A stretch of 64,000 nt of DNA from Wocania_A spongiicola (GTDB lineage Bacteria > Bacteroidota > Bacteroidia > Flavobacteriales > Flavobacteriaceae): positions 310,001-374,000 of the forward strand of contig NZ_JAMFLZ010000001.1 of assembly GCF_023502325.1 (NCBI RefSeq). Direction: 5' to 3'. The translations under genes were made by a program, and so were the position numbers. The notes below the pieces were generated by a model. The model worked only from the letters and a program-made list of their open reading frames with translations. It searched no databases and was not told the origin of the DNA. This document shows, one piece after another, positions 1-9,900 of this stretch; position 1 is the stretch's first letter; the number at the start of each line of letters is the position of its first letter.

Positions 1-2
1 CA

Positions 3-176
3 GAAAATAAATGGAATGTAATTACTTTAATTCTTATTATATTTAGTTCTTTTTCAAGGGGAATTGCTCTTTATAATGAAAGAAGAATGGCACAGAAGTA
101 TTTAAGCGAAATAAGAGACATACGTGGAAGTTATGCTTCAGCTGAGTTTATGCTTAAGAATTACTTTGCGAATTAA
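3..176 (+). CDS. C-terminal end of an unknown protein (partial)
   Basis: An open frame enters from the left edge and ends at a TAA at 174-176, leaving 57 residues. The visible part has a hydrophobic stretch (VITLILIIFSSF) followed by a charged tail rich in Glu, Arg and Lys, as in the last membrane segment and cytoplasmic tail of a small membrane protein. The start and most of the protein lie outside the window, so no function is assigned. It ends 30 bp before the ferritin gene on the same strand and could be co-transcribed with it. Confidence 0.5.
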   Translation, partial: ENKWNVITLILIIFSSFSRGIALYNERRMAQKYLSEIRDIRGSYASAEFMLKNYFAN

Positions 177-206
177 AATTATTATAACTTTACAAAAAAG
201 GAAATC

Positions 207-725
207 ATGTTATCAAAAACCATAGAAAAGGCATTAAATAATCAAATAAGAATTGAAGCAGAATCTTCTCAAATATATTTAGCTATGGCATGTTGGGCTG
301 AGGTAAAAGGATTGGAAGGTGTATCTAATTTTATGTACGCTCAATCTGATGAGGAACGCGAACACATGTTAAAGCTTATAAAATTTGTTAATGAACGTGG
401 CGGGCATGCAAAAATATCTCAATTAAAAGCTCCAAATGTTACTTTTAAATCGTTTAAAGAAATGTTTGAAAAATTATTTGAACATGAAGTATTTGTTTCT
501 GAAAGTATAAATGAGTTAGTACACATTAGTCTTCAAGAAAAAGACTATGCTACGCATAATTTTTTACAATGGTATGTGTCTGAACAAATAGAGGAAGAGG
601 CTGTTGCTCGTACTATATTAGACAAAATAAACCTTATTGGTGATGATAAAGGAGGACTATATTTATTTGATAGAGATATTGAAAACCTAACGGTTACTTC
701 TGCATCAATGGATAATCCACAATAA
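207..725 (+). CDS. ftnA: Non-heme ferritin (bacterial FtnA type)
   Basis: A 172-residue ferritin, the usual length for bacterial Ftn. It should assemble into a 24-subunit shell that oxidises Fe(II) and stores it as ferric mineral in the cytoplasm. The ferroxidase residues are visible: E17, E50, H53, E94, Q127 and E130. The N-terminal helix begins right after the start (MLSKTIEKAL). The ATG follows a purine-rich AAAAAAGGAAATC, a rare Shine-Dalgarno-like sequence in this window. A heme-binding Met typical of bacterioferritin is not evident, so FtnA is preferred over Bfr. It fits the iron theme of the window (metal ABC operon and feoAB). Confidence 0.95.
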   Translation: MLSKTIEKALNNQIRIEAESSQIYLAMACWAEVKGLEGVSNFMYAQSDEEREHMLKLIKFVNERGGHAKISQLKAPNVTFKSFKEMFEKLFEHEVFVSESINELVHISLQEKDYATHNFLQWYVSEQIEEEAVARTILDKINLIGDDKGGLYLFDRDIENLTVTSASMDNPQ

Positions 726-764
726 TTTTGTGATTATTCTTATTTAGATTTAATAAAAATAATG

Positions 765-772
765 TATTTTTG
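765..772 (+). promoter_or_regulatory. -7 box (TATTTTTG) for the small Cys-rich gene
   Basis: TATTTTTG matches the Bacteroidota -7 consensus TAnnTTTG. It lies 27 bp before the TTG start at 800, predicting a leader of about 20 nt. No clear -33 TTTG is seen at the ideal distance. Confidence 0.4.
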
Positions 773-799
773 CTCAAGAATTGATTTTTATACTCTGTT

Positions 800-961
800 T
801 TGGGCAAAAAGAAGAAAAAAAAGGCAATAAAGAAATTACAAAAATTAGGAATAGATAATCCTAAAAAAGTAAAAACAAGTTGCTGTAAAAAGTTTAAAAA
901 GGGAGAAAGTAAGCGATGCAAAAAATGTCCTTGCTTTGATTTACTTCAAAAAGTTGCCTAA
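800..961 (+). CDS. Small Lys- and Cys-rich protein, 53 aa
   Basis: An open frame from a TTG at 800 to a TAA at 959-961. In-frame stop codons upstream leave no ATG option. The peptide starts with six lysines after Met-Gly, has a short helical-looking stretch (AIKKLQKLGIDNPKKV), then five cysteines: C28, C29, C40, C43 and C45. The CC-x10-C-x2-C-x-C layout suggests a small zinc- or metal-binding knot on a very basic peptide, which could bind RNA or DNA. That is inference from composition. A TAnnTTTG box lies 27 bp upstream. The opposite frame over the same bases encodes a Phe/Leu-rich string that looks like a shadow of the lysine codons. I do not recognise a named family. Confidence 0.55.
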   Translation: MGKKKKKKAIKKLQKLGIDNPKKVKTSCCKKFKKGESKRCKKCPCFDLLQKVA

Positions 962-1052
962 ATAATAAAAAGATAGCATAAGTTTTTGTCCAAGTAATAA
1001 ATTTAATATTCTGGAGAAATGAAAAGACTAATTATGTGCTAATTTCTGGCAT

Positions 1053-1060
1053 TATTTTTG
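1053..1060 (+). promoter_or_regulatory. -7 box for the secreted plug-domain gene
   Basis: TATTTTTG fits TAnnTTTG and lies 35 bp upstream of the ATG at 1095. It implies a leader of roughly 28 nt. No good -33 partner is visible. Confidence 0.35.
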
Positions 1061-1094
1061 GGCGTTTTGTATTACAAAAGCTAACCCATAAAGT

Positions 1095-3515
1095 ATGAGA
1101 TTAAACTACCTATTTAATTCAAAAACGTTAAGTTATACCTTGAAATTTGTATTTACTGTATTCGTTTTTTTATCATTTCAAACCAATTTAAAAGCTCAAG
1201 AAAAAAGTTTTGATAAGGCTATAAATGCATTTCAAGATTATTCTACAGCTTATAGAGAAATTGCTTATTGTCATTTAAATAAAAGCACTTACATAAAAGG
1301 TGAAATGTTAGGGTTTAGTGGTTATGTTTTTAATAAAGATTTAAAGAAGCCTTCCTTACTAACAAAGAATTTATATTGTGTAATTACAGATAGTACAAAT
1401 AAAGTTGTTAAAAGTAAATTGATTAAAGTAAAAGATGGATTTGCTAACAATGTGTTTAATGTGGATAGCCTTTTTACGTCTGGTAATTATACATTTAAGG
1501 CCTACACAAATTGGATGAGAAACTTTGACGAGCGTAACACTTTTGTTGAAACTTTTAAAGTTATAGATCCAGAAGTTGAATCAACAGTTAAAGGTAGAGT
1601 TGTTGAAAATAATTTAGACGCACAATTTTTACCAGAAGGAGGTTATTTTATAAACGAAGTTAAAACAAATGTAGGCGTTATAGTAAAAAATACTGAAGGC
1701 TTTGGAGCTTCAAATTTGGAAGGTGTTGTTTTAGATAATAATAAACAGACAATAACTACATTTAAAACAAACGCATTAGGAATAGGACGTTTTTTATTTA
1801 CCCCAATTTTAAACCAGCAATATACGGTAGAGCTTAATTATTTAAATAAGAAATTTACATTTATAATTGATGATATTAAACCTAAGGGAATTTCGATTAC
1901 TGTTAACGATTTAAAAGGGAAATTAGTTGTAGAATTTGACACAAATAAAAAAACTCTAAAAGATATTAAAGGGAAACCTTTTAAATTAGTTATTCATAAC
2001 GGAAAAATTATTAAAGTAATAGACGTTAAATTCAATTCGGAAAGCGTAATTAAGGCCATCAATAATGATGAGCTGTTTTCTGGAATTAATATTTTCACAC
2101 TTTTTGATGAAAATAATGCACCAATACTAGAGCGCTTATTTTTTAACTATGAAGGCATTCATTTCATTCAGTTAGGAAAGCCAAGTTTAACCAAATTAAA
2201 AGACTCTTTAACAATTAAAATCCCTTTAAATAACTTAAAATTGGCTGAAAGCAAGCCTAACTTAAGTATATCTGTGCTTACAAACGAAACAAAATCTTAC
2301 CAAAGGCATCATAATATTATATCGTATACTTATCTACAGCCTTATGTTAATGGATATATAGAAAATGCAACATACTATTTTACTAAGATTGATCGCAAAA
2401 AAAAGTATGACTTAGATAATTTGTTAATCACTCAAGGTTGGAGTAGTTATAATTGGAATAATATTTTTAATAATAAACCTACTAATAGTTTTGCTTTTGA
2501 AGATGGTATAGCAATAAAGGCAAACAGAAATAGTAGTAATCAAAACCATTTTATAATATATCCATTAGAAAATAATGAAGGGTTTTTAGTAGATCTTCCT
2601 AACAATGAAGATAGTTTTTTTAAAAGCGGTTTTTATCCTAATGAGGATGAAACTTTGAGTCTTGGTATATTAAATAGAAAAGGAAGAATGGTTAAGCCAA
2701 ATTTGTATATGCAGTTCTACCCTTCTGCAATACCAGAGTTTAATAAGTATGAAAGAACACTTAAACCAAAAGGGCTGTCTTTTACCAAATATACAGCAAC
2801 AACTCCCTTTGCTATTAATCTTGATGAAACACAACAGTTAAATGAGGTAGTAGTAAAAACGGATTTAAGACAAACTAAAATAGATATGCTTAAAGGAAGC
2901 TCATTTAACAGGGTTTACCTTTTTGATGATAAAATAAGGTCAATGAATTTGTCATTAGCAAATTATATAAGTACATACATACCAGGTTATTTTGCTATAG
3001 ATCAAGGAGGGAATTTTATAATAAGAGCATCTAATAGTAGCTCTAAATTAGGTGTAGCATCTAGTGGGCCAATAGTTTATTTAAACGATATGAGATTATC
3101 AAGTTATGAATTTTTAATAAATTTTGATATGAGCACAGTAGATTATATAGCAGTTAACAGGCATGGATTTGGAGAGGGTATGAGAGCAGGTTACTCTGGA
3201 GCAATAAGGATATACACTTCAAATACCTTTTCTAGTAAGAAAGATGGAAAATCATTTAGAGAATATAGTTTTCCTTTATCGTTTTCAAAAAAAAGAAAAT
3301 TCTATGTGCCAAAGTATAATACTTATACTGATGATTTTTTTAAGGAATACGGTGTTATAGACTGGATTCCAAATTGTACAATTGACACAAGCAATAATTT
3401 AAATTTTACCATATATAATCCTTATAATAATAACATTAAACTGTTTATTGAAGGAGTAACAGGAGATGGTAAATTTCTATCCGAAACCAAAACAATACTA
3501 TTCAATAAAGGTTAG
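1095..3515 (+). CDS. Large secreted protein with MG2-like N-terminus and TonB plug-like C-terminus
   Basis: An 806-residue exported protein of unknown role. Residues 1-35 form a signal peptide ending LKAQ. The N-terminal third (from about residue 55, KSTYIKGEMLGFSGYVFN) resembles the beta-sandwich modules of alpha-2-macroglobulin-like proteins: a ligand on offer, then extension into repeated Ig-like strands. Near residue 580 a LNEVVVK segment opens a TonB-plug-like region (IPGYFAIDQGGNFIIRASNS, then PIVYLNDMRL). It ends in a short beta tail with no 22-strand barrel. Similar proteins are common in Bacteroidota and are usually annotated as hypothetical or plug-domain proteins. Location is probably periplasm or outer membrane. 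No operon partner is evident. Confidence 0.7.
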   Translation: MRLNYLFNSKTLSYTLKFVFTVFVFLSFQTNLKAQEKSFDKAINAFQDYSTAYREIAYCHLNKSTYIKGEMLGFSGYVFNKDLKKPSLLTKNLYCVITDSTNKVVKSKLIKVKDGFANNVFNVDSLFTSGNYTFKAYTNWMRNFDERNTFVETFKVIDPEVESTVKGRVVENNLDAQFLPEGGYFINEVKTNVGVIVKNTEGFGASNLEGVVLDNNKQTITTFKTNALGIGRFLFTPILNQQYTVELNYLNKKFTFIIDDIKPKGISITVNDLKGKLVVEFDTNKKTLKDIKGKPFKLVIHNGKIIKVIDVKFNSESVIKAINNDELFSGINIFTLFDENNAPILERLFFNYEGIHFIQLGKPSLTKLKDSLTIKIPLNNLKLAESKPNLSISVLTNETKSYQRHHNIISYTYLQPYVNGYIENATYYFTKIDRKKKYDLDNLLITQGWSSYNWNNIFNNKPTNSFAFEDGIAIKANRNSSNQNHFIIYPLENNEGFLVDLPNNEDSFFKSGFYPNEDETLSLGILNRKGRMVKPNLYMQFYPSAIPEFNKYERTLKPKGLSFTKYTATTPFAINLDETQQLNEVVVKTDLRQTKIDMLKGSSFNRVYLFDDKIRSMNLSLANYISTYIPGYFAIDQGGNFIIRASNSSSKLGVASSGPIVYLNDMRLSSYEFLINFDMSTVDYIAVNRHGFGEGMRAGYSGAIRIYTSNTFSSKKDGKSFREYSFPLSFSKKRKFYVPKYNTYTDDFFKEYGVIDWIPNCTIDTSNNLNFTIYNPYNNNIKLFIEGVTGDGKFLSETKTILFNKG

Positions 3516-3550
3516 GGTTTAATTGTCCTAACATATGTTTTAGTCTAATT

Positions 3551-3913
3551 TTACTCAATAACTAATCTTTTAGTTTCCACCTTGTCGTTTTCATCAATTA
3601 CTTTTATAATATAAATGTCCTTTTTAAGTTCAGAAACATCAATTTTTATAATACTTTTATTAAAATGATAGGTTGCTACTTGCTTTCCTAAAATATTGAT
3701 TAATTCAATACTTTTAATTCTATTTGTTCCTAAAATAAATAATTTGTCTTTTGCAGGATTAGGGTGCATTTTAAATAAACTTGTTTTGAGTATGGTAGAA
3801 GTTGTATCAACCTTTTTTATGTTGCTTTTTTTGATTGAATCGGTTCTCTTTTTTTGAGAAAAAGAAAGATTGCAAATTAATAAAGCTAAAAAAGTAAAGC
3901 GTATATTTTTCAT
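3551..3913 (-). CDS. Minimal T9SS sorting-domain protein, 120 aa
   Basis: A short secreted protein. Residues 1-20 are a signal peptide (LALLICNLSFSQ). Residues 21-48 are a Lys/Ser/Thr-rich linker. Residues 49-120 are a type A T9SS C-terminal domain: the HPNPAKDKLFI opening, the IELINILGKQV middle strand and the closing EL..D.YIIKV...KRLVIE strands. T9SS uses this tail to carry cargo across the outer membrane and remove or anchor it. No cargo domain separates signal and tail, so the mature product would be tiny. It is convergent with the upstream plus-strand gene and divergent from tex. Confidence 0.8.
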   Translation of the reverse strand: MKNIRFTFLALLICNLSFSQKKRTDSIKKSNIKKVDTTSTILKTSLFKMHPNPAKDKLFILGTNRIKSIELINILGKQVATYHFNKSIIKIDVSELKKDIYIIKVIDENDKVETKRLVIE

Positions 3914-4056
3914 ACTAATAGTTTTGCAATGAGAGAAAGTGGGTTTAATGTTAACGGGATTTAAAACGGTTAATTATACATCTAAATAAAAAGTGAATTA
4001 GTTTACAAAAAGTATCTGAAGTTAATTACATTCGTTTTTTCATAATTATATAGTAA

Positions 4057-6183
4057 ATGGTTAAACTAATAGAATTCATAATATCCAATACTAAACTCTC
4101 TGAGCAGTCAGTAAAAAATACGGTTGAATTATTAAATGAAGATTGTACCGTTCCGTTTATTTCTAGGTACCGAAAAGAACGTACAGGTAATTTAGATGAG
4201 GTTCAAATAAGTGATATCGTAAAATTTAAAGAGCAATTTGAAACTTTAGAAAAACGTAAAGGGGCCATTTTAAAAGCTTTAGAAGAACAATCAGTTTTAA
4301 CATCGGAATTAAAACAAAAAATAGAATCAACTCAAAATTTAACAGCGCTTGAAGATTTATACTTACCCTATAAAAAAAGTAGGAAAACAAAAGCTGAAAA
4401 AGCACGACAAAACGGATTGGAGCCACTAGCAAAAATCATCATGTCTCAAAATGCAAATGATGTTGAATCCATAGCTTTTAAATATATAAAAAACGAGGTA
4501 ACATCGGTTGACAGTGTCTTAGAAGGGGCACGACATATTATTGCTGAATGGATTAACGAACGTGTAGATATTCGGAATAATATTCGCTATCAATTGGAGC
4601 GTTTTGCAATGATTTCTACTAAAGTAGTAAAAACAAAAGCTGATGATGAAAAAGCTCAAAAATTTAGAGATTATTTTGATTGGGAAGAATCTTTAAACCG
4701 AATTCCTTCACACCGATTATTAGCTATTTTAAGAACAGAAAACGAAGGCTATATTCGGATGAAAATTGAAATAGATAATGATAGAGCTCTTTCAAAAATT
4801 GAAGATAAAATTATTCGATCTAATAACGTTTGTGCTGAACAAATAAAGCTTGCTATAAAGGATGCTTACAAACGATTATTATTACCATCGTTAAGTAACG
4901 AAGCTATGCAAAAGGCAAAAGACAAAGCTGATGAGTCTGCCATAAGTGTATTTGCAAAAAACTTAAAACAATTATTATTAGGATCTCCGTTGGGCGAAAA
5001 GCGTGTGTTAGCCATCGATCCTGGGTTTAGAACAGGCTGTAAAGTGGTTTGTTTAGATGCACAAGGGCAGTTAAAATATAACGAAACTATTTACCCACAT
5101 CCACCAAAAAGCGATAGTGTTGGTGCGATGAAAAAAATAAGCTCACTTACCGATGCTTATAAAATTGAAGCTATTGCTATTGGAAACGGAACCGCATCTC
5201 GCGAAACCGAAGCCTTAATTAGAAAGATTCATTTTAAAAATGACATCCAGGTATTTGTGGTTAGTGAAGCAGGAGCAAGTATATATTCGGCATCTAAAAT
5301 TGCTCGTGAAGAATTTCCTGATTATGATGTAACAGTTCGTGGTAGTGTTTCTATAGGTCGTCGTTTACAAGACCCACTAGCAGAGTTAGTAAAAATTGAT
5401 GCTAAGTCAATTGGCGTAGGACAATATCAACATGATGTTGATCAAACAAAACTACAAAAATCGCTAGATGCTGTAGTTGGGAATTGCGTAAATGCAGTTG
5501 GAGTAAATATAAATACGGCGAGTAAGAGCTTATTAAGCTATGTGTCTGGTATTGGGCCAAAACTTGCTGAGAACATTTTTAATTACCGAAAGGAAAATGG
5601 CCTATTCTCTTCAAGAAAAGAGATAAAAAAAGTTCCACGTTTAGGCGATAAAGCTTTTGAGCAAGGTGCTGCGTTTTTAAGAATTAAGAATGCAGAAAAC
5701 CCATTAGATGATTCTGCTGTGCATCCTGAAAGCTATAAAATTGTTGTAAAAATGGCTAAAGATTTGGGTAGAAATGTTTCAGATTTAATAGCTAATAAAG
5801 AGTTGCTTAAAAAAATAGATTTAAAAAAATATTGTACAAGCTCAGTTGGCTTGCCAACGCTTCAAGATATTATTAAAGAACTTGAAAAACCAGGATTAGA
5901 TATTAGAGAGCAAGTTAAAGTATTCACTTTTAATCAAAATATAAAAACAATTAGTGATTTACGTGAAGGGCAATTGCTTCCTGGTATTGTAAATAACATT
6001 ACCAATTTTGGTGCTTTTGTAGATGTTGGTATTAAAGAAAGTGGACTTATTCACGTATCCAATCTATCAGACAGTTTTGTAAAAGATGTAAACGAGCATG
6101 TTAGTTTACATCAACAAGTTATTGTAAAAGTATTGGAGGTTGATATTCCGCGAAAGAGAATACAATTAAAACTGCATAAATAA
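4057..6183 (+). CDS. tex: Tex family RNA-binding transcriptional accessory protein
   Basis: 708 residues, in the size range of Tex (about 720-780 aa). Order: helical N-terminal region, a YqgF-like nuclease-fold domain starting around residue 320 (RVLAIDPGFRTGCKVVCLD), a helix-hairpin-helix section near 480-560 (NTASKSLLSYVSGIGPKLAE), then a C-terminal S1 RNA-binding domain (LLPGIVNNITNFGAFVDVG and GLIHVSNLS). Tex binds nucleic acid and is linked to transcription and toxin-gene expression in other bacteria; the exact role here is unknown. Monocistronic, closed by a strong hairpin terminator shared with the convergent TerB-like gene. Confidence 0.95.
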   Translation: MVKLIEFIISNTKLSEQSVKNTVELLNEDCTVPFISRYRKERTGNLDEVQISDIVKFKEQFETLEKRKGAILKALEEQSVLTSELKQKIESTQNLTALEDLYLPYKKSRKTKAEKARQNGLEPLAKIIMSQNANDVESIAFKYIKNEVTSVDSVLEGARHIIAEWINERVDIRNNIRYQLERFAMISTKVVKTKADDEKAQKFRDYFDWEESLNRIPSHRLLAILRTENEGYIRMKIEIDNDRALSKIEDKIIRSNNVCAEQIKLAIKDAYKRLLLPSLSNEAMQKAKDKADESAISVFAKNLKQLLLGSPLGEKRVLAIDPGFRTGCKVVCLDAQGQLKYNETIYPHPPKSDSVGAMKKISSLTDAYKIEAIAIGNGTASRETEALIRKIHFKNDIQVFVVSEAGASIYSASKIAREEFPDYDVTVRGSVSIGRRLQDPLAELVKIDAKSIGVGQYQHDVDQTKLQKSLDAVVGNCVNAVGVNINTASKSLLSYVSGIGPKLAENIFNYRKENGLFSSRKEIKKVPRLGDKAFEQGAAFLRIKNAENPLDDSAVHPESYKIVVKMAKDLGRNVSDLIANKELLKKIDLKKYCTSSVGLPTLQDIIKELEKPGLDIREQVKVFTFNQNIKTISDLREGQLLPGIVNNITNFGAFVDVGIKESGLIHVSNLSDSFVKDVNEHVSLHQQVIVKVLEVDIPRKRIQLKLHK

Positions 6184-6214
6184 AAAAATGCGAACTTTTA
6201 AGTTCGCATTTTTT
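6183..6214. terminator. Bidirectional intrinsic terminator between tex and the TerB-like gene
   Basis: ATGCGAACTT and AAGTTCGCAT form a perfect 10-bp stem with a 2-nt loop. An A-run precedes it and a T-run follows, so it can end transcripts arriving from both sides. Confidence 0.9.
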
Positions 6215-6236
6215 ATATCTAAAAATTGTATAAATA

Positions 6237-6668
6237 TTATTTATTCATGTTTTTTATTTGATCCATAAAGGTGTCTAAATCTACACCATTACGCACTAAC
6301 GTTAAAGCTTTATCAACTATATATTTTACGTTTATAGCATGAAATCCAAGCCCAACACCAATTTTATTTAAGAGTTTATGCTCAGGATCACCATTAATTT
6401 GATCAACATATACCATACGCACTAAATCATATAAACGCTCTAACCGTCTATCGTAAGACATTGGCGGATTTATTGGGTGCGATTTATAGTCTTTTAAAAT
6501 TATTTTATAATCAGCTTCACTAATACTTAAATTACGCGCTAATCTATCTAAAAAAGCTTGCTCTTCTAAGGTAATAATACCATCATCCATGGCAACACGA
6601 ACTATAGAAGCAAAATGATCTTCATTACGCTTTTTAAACCCACTATCAAATAAATCTGAAAACGACAT
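6237..6668 (-). CDS. TerB-like (TerB/DjlA-fold) protein
   Basis: A 143-residue all-helical cytoplasmic protein. The segment VRVAMDDGIITLEEQAFLDRLARNLSIS is the hallmark of the TerB fold: an acidic helix-turn motif reminiscent of an EF hand, seen in TerB and in the N-terminal part of DjlA. A second, similar helix pair follows (LVRMVYVDQINGDPEHKLLNKIGVGLGF). TerB domains bind divalent metal and sit in membrane-associated stress complexes in other bacteria. No ter operon partner is present here, so tellurite resistance should not be assumed. It is a single gene, convergent with tex. Confidence 0.8.
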   Translation of the reverse strand: MSFSDLFDSGFKKRNEDHFASIVRVAMDDGIITLEEQAFLDRLARNLSISEADYKIILKDYKSHPINPPMSYDRRLERLYDLVRMVYVDQINGDPEHKLLNKIGVGLGFHAINVKYIVDKALTLVRNGVDLDTFMDQIKNMNK

Positions 6669-6746
6669 ATATTTTTGTTTTTGTGCTGCAAATATAAATA
6701 AACTTCAACCCTTTTTAAATTAAAAATCAGCTTTTTTTGAGCATTC

Positions 6747-6787
6747 CATTTTGTTGCACTTACACTTCGTTCAGCAATAACAAAATG
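6747..6787. repeat. Inverted repeat upstream of mfd
   Basis: Arms CATTTTGTT (6747-6755) and AACAAAATG (6779-6787) are perfect 9-bp complements around a 23-nt loop. A second pair, CATTAT and ATAATG, lies just downstream (about 6808-6834). The 291-bp gap 6669-6959 holds these palindromes and the mfd promoter but no credible gene. They may be an old repeat element or RNA hairpins. Confidence 0.45.
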
Positions 6788-6928
6788 TACGCTTTCCTAA
6801 AGAGTGCATTATTAAAATTAAGCGTTTTATAATGAGCAAAACCGAGGAACTACAAACGCTAATGCAAAATTAAAACAACAAATGTTTTTGAATTTGAGTT
6901 AAACACTCATAAAAATAATTCTAAACCG

Positions 6929-6936
6929 TATATTTG
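6929..6936 (+). promoter_or_regulatory. -7 box (TATATTTG) for mfd
   Basis: A perfect TAnnTTTG match 24 bp before the GTG start at 6960, predicting a short leader of about 17 nt. It supports GTG as the real start. Confidence 0.55.
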
Positions 6937-6959
6937 CAATCTTAAAATCTAATAATTAG

Positions 6960-9900
6960 GTGAGTAAATCTACTATCTCGCAAACCTATGCACAGACTTT
7001 GCAAACGCAAAATCTGCAAAACACTATTGCTCAAACCGAAACGAAAACACATTTAAAAGGACTTGTTGGCTCGTCATTTTCTTTTGTCATTTCAAGTGTT
7101 TTTAAGCATGCTGAAAAACCTTTTTTAATTGTTTTTAATGATAAAGAAGAAGCGGCACATTATTTAAATGATTTAGAACAGTTATGTAATGAAAAAGATG
7201 TATTGTTTTACCCTGGCAGTTATCGCAGGCCTTATCAGATTGAAGAAACCGATAATGCTAATGTGCTTCTTCGTGCTGAGGTTTTAAACCGCATTAATTC
7301 ACAAAAAAAACCAGCGATAATTGTTACTTATCCTGACGCACTTTTCGAGAAAGTAGTAACCAGAAAAGAGTTAGAACGAAACACCTTAAAAGTATCTACA
7401 AATGACAAAGTATCAATCGACTTTGTTAATGAAGTGTTGTTTGAATATCAGTTTAAACGCGTAGACTTTGTTACCGAACCGGGCGAGTTTTCTGTACGTG
7501 GTGGTATTGTGGATGTGTTTTCATTTTCGCACGATGAACCTTACCGCATTGAGTTTTTTGGTGACGAGGTGGATAGTATTAGAACCTTTGATGTAGAAAC
7601 ACAGCTCTCGGTAGAACAAATTAAAAAAATTAACATTATTCCTAATGTAGCGAATAAGTTTTTAGAAGAAAAGAGACAAAGTTTCTTAAAATACATTGCT
7701 CAAAAAACAGTGGTTTGCTTTAAAAATGCAGATTTGTTTTTTTCTCGAATAGATGATTTTTATACAAAAGCAGAAGACGCTTTTAAAGCACTTTCTTCAG
7801 AAATAAAACATGCTGAACCAAATGAATTGTTTTCTAACTCTACTCTACTAAAAAAGCAATTATTAGATTTTTCAATTATTGAATTTGGAACAACTTCAGT
7901 TTTTAATAATTCAGCGGATAATAGTATTAACTTCAACACGACACCGCAACCCTCTTTCAATAAACAATTTAATCTTTTAATAGAAGATTTAAATACAAAT
8001 AACGAAAACGGTTACACCAATTATATTGCTTGCATAAGCGAGCAACAGGCAAAACGGTTTCAAGATATTTTTGATGACTCAAACCTCGATGTTAAGGAAT
8101 ATCAAACCATTATTTTATCATTACATCAAGGGTTTGTTGACCACGACAACAAAATGGTTTGCTATACCGATCATGAAATTTTTGAACGCTATCATAAATT
8201 TCATCTTAAAAATGGCTATGCAAAAAAGCAAGCTATCACTCTAAAAGAGTTAACAAACTTAGATATTGGCGATTATGTAACTCATATTGATCATGGTATT
8301 GGTCGTTTTGGCGGACTTCAAAAAATTGACGTTGAAGGCAAAAAACAAGAAGCCATTAAATTGGTTTATGGAGAGCGCGATGTACTGTATTTAAGTATTC
8401 ATTCGTTACATAAAATCACCAAGTTTAATGGTAAAGATGGTAAACCTCCTAAAATTTATAAGTTAGGAAGTAATGCATGGAAAACTTTAAAGCAAAAAAC
8501 AAAAGCACGTGTAAAACATGTTGCTTTCAACCTTATAAAACTTTACGCTAAGCGAAAAACCGAAAAAGGCTATCAGTACAATCCTGATAGTTATATGCAA
8601 CACGAATTGGAAGCTTCGTTTATTTATGAAGACACACCAGATCAAAGTACAGCTACAGCAGATATTAAAGCAGATATGGAAAGCGAACGCCCAATGGATC
8701 GTTTGGTTTGCGGTGATGTTGGTTTTGGAAAAACTGAGGTCGCTATTCGAGCTGCTTTTAAAGCAGTTGATAATGGAAAACAAGTAGCTGTTTTGGTGCC
8801 AACAACTATTTTGGCTTATCAGCACTCAAGAACCTTTAAGGAGCGTTTAAAAGATTTTCCTGTAACGGTTGATTATGTAAATCGTTTTAGAACAACCAAA
8901 GAAAAACGTGAAACTTTAGAAGGTTTAGAAAAAGGAAGTGTAGATATTATAATTGGTACGCATCAATTGGTTAACAAAAATGTAAAGTTTAAAGATTTAG
9001 GGCTTTTAATAGTTGACGAAGAACAAAAGTTTGGTGTAGCCGTAAAAGAAAAACTAAAGACATTAAAGGAAAATGTAGATGTACTAACATTAACAGCAAC
9101 TCCAATTCCACGTACACTTCAATTTAGTTTAATGGCAGCACGAGATTTATCGGTTATTACAACACCTCCACCCAATCGTTATCCTATTGAAAGTCATGTT
9201 ATTCGTTTTAGCGAAGAAACTATTCGTGATGCTGTGAGTTATGAGATTCAACGTGGAGGACAAATATTTTTCATTCATAATCGCATAGAAAACATTAAAG
9301 AAGTAGCTGGCATGTTGCAACGCTTAGTTCCCGATGCTAAAATTGGTATTGGTCATGGGCAAATGGATGGTAAAAAACTAGAACAACTTATGTTATCGTT
9401 TATGGATGGAGCTTTTGATGTTTTAGTGAGTACAACAATTGTTGAAAGTGGATTAGATGTACCAAATGCTAACACTATTTTTATAAATAATGCCAATAAT
9501 TTTGGATTAAGCGATTTACACCAAATGCGCGGTCGTGTTGGGCGCAGTAACAAAAAAGCATTCTGTTATTTTATAACGCCAGAGTATTCTGCTATGACCG
9601 ATGATGCCAGAAAACGTATTACCGCCTTAGAGCAATTTACGGAACTAGGGAGTGGTTTTAATATTGCAATGAAAGATTTAGAAATAAGAGGTGCAGGTGA
9701 TCTATTAGGTGGAGAACAAAGCGGATTTATAAATGAAATAGGCTTTGATACCTATCAAAAAATATTAAATGAAGCAATAGAAGAACTCAAAGAAAATGAG
9801 TTTAAAGATTTATATAGTGAAAATGAAGCTGATAAAGTTTATGTAAAAGACGTAACGATTGATACTGATTTTGAATTGCTTTTTCCAGATGATTATATAA

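Noticed and set aside
694..921. Minus-strand frame rich in Phe and Leu
   Set aside because: It is the complement of the Lys-codon-rich plus-strand small gene at 800-961 and overlaps the ferritin end; composition is that of a shadow frame.
6237..6668. Tellurite resistance cluster
   Set aside because: A lone TerB-like domain with no terC, terD or terZ neighbours.
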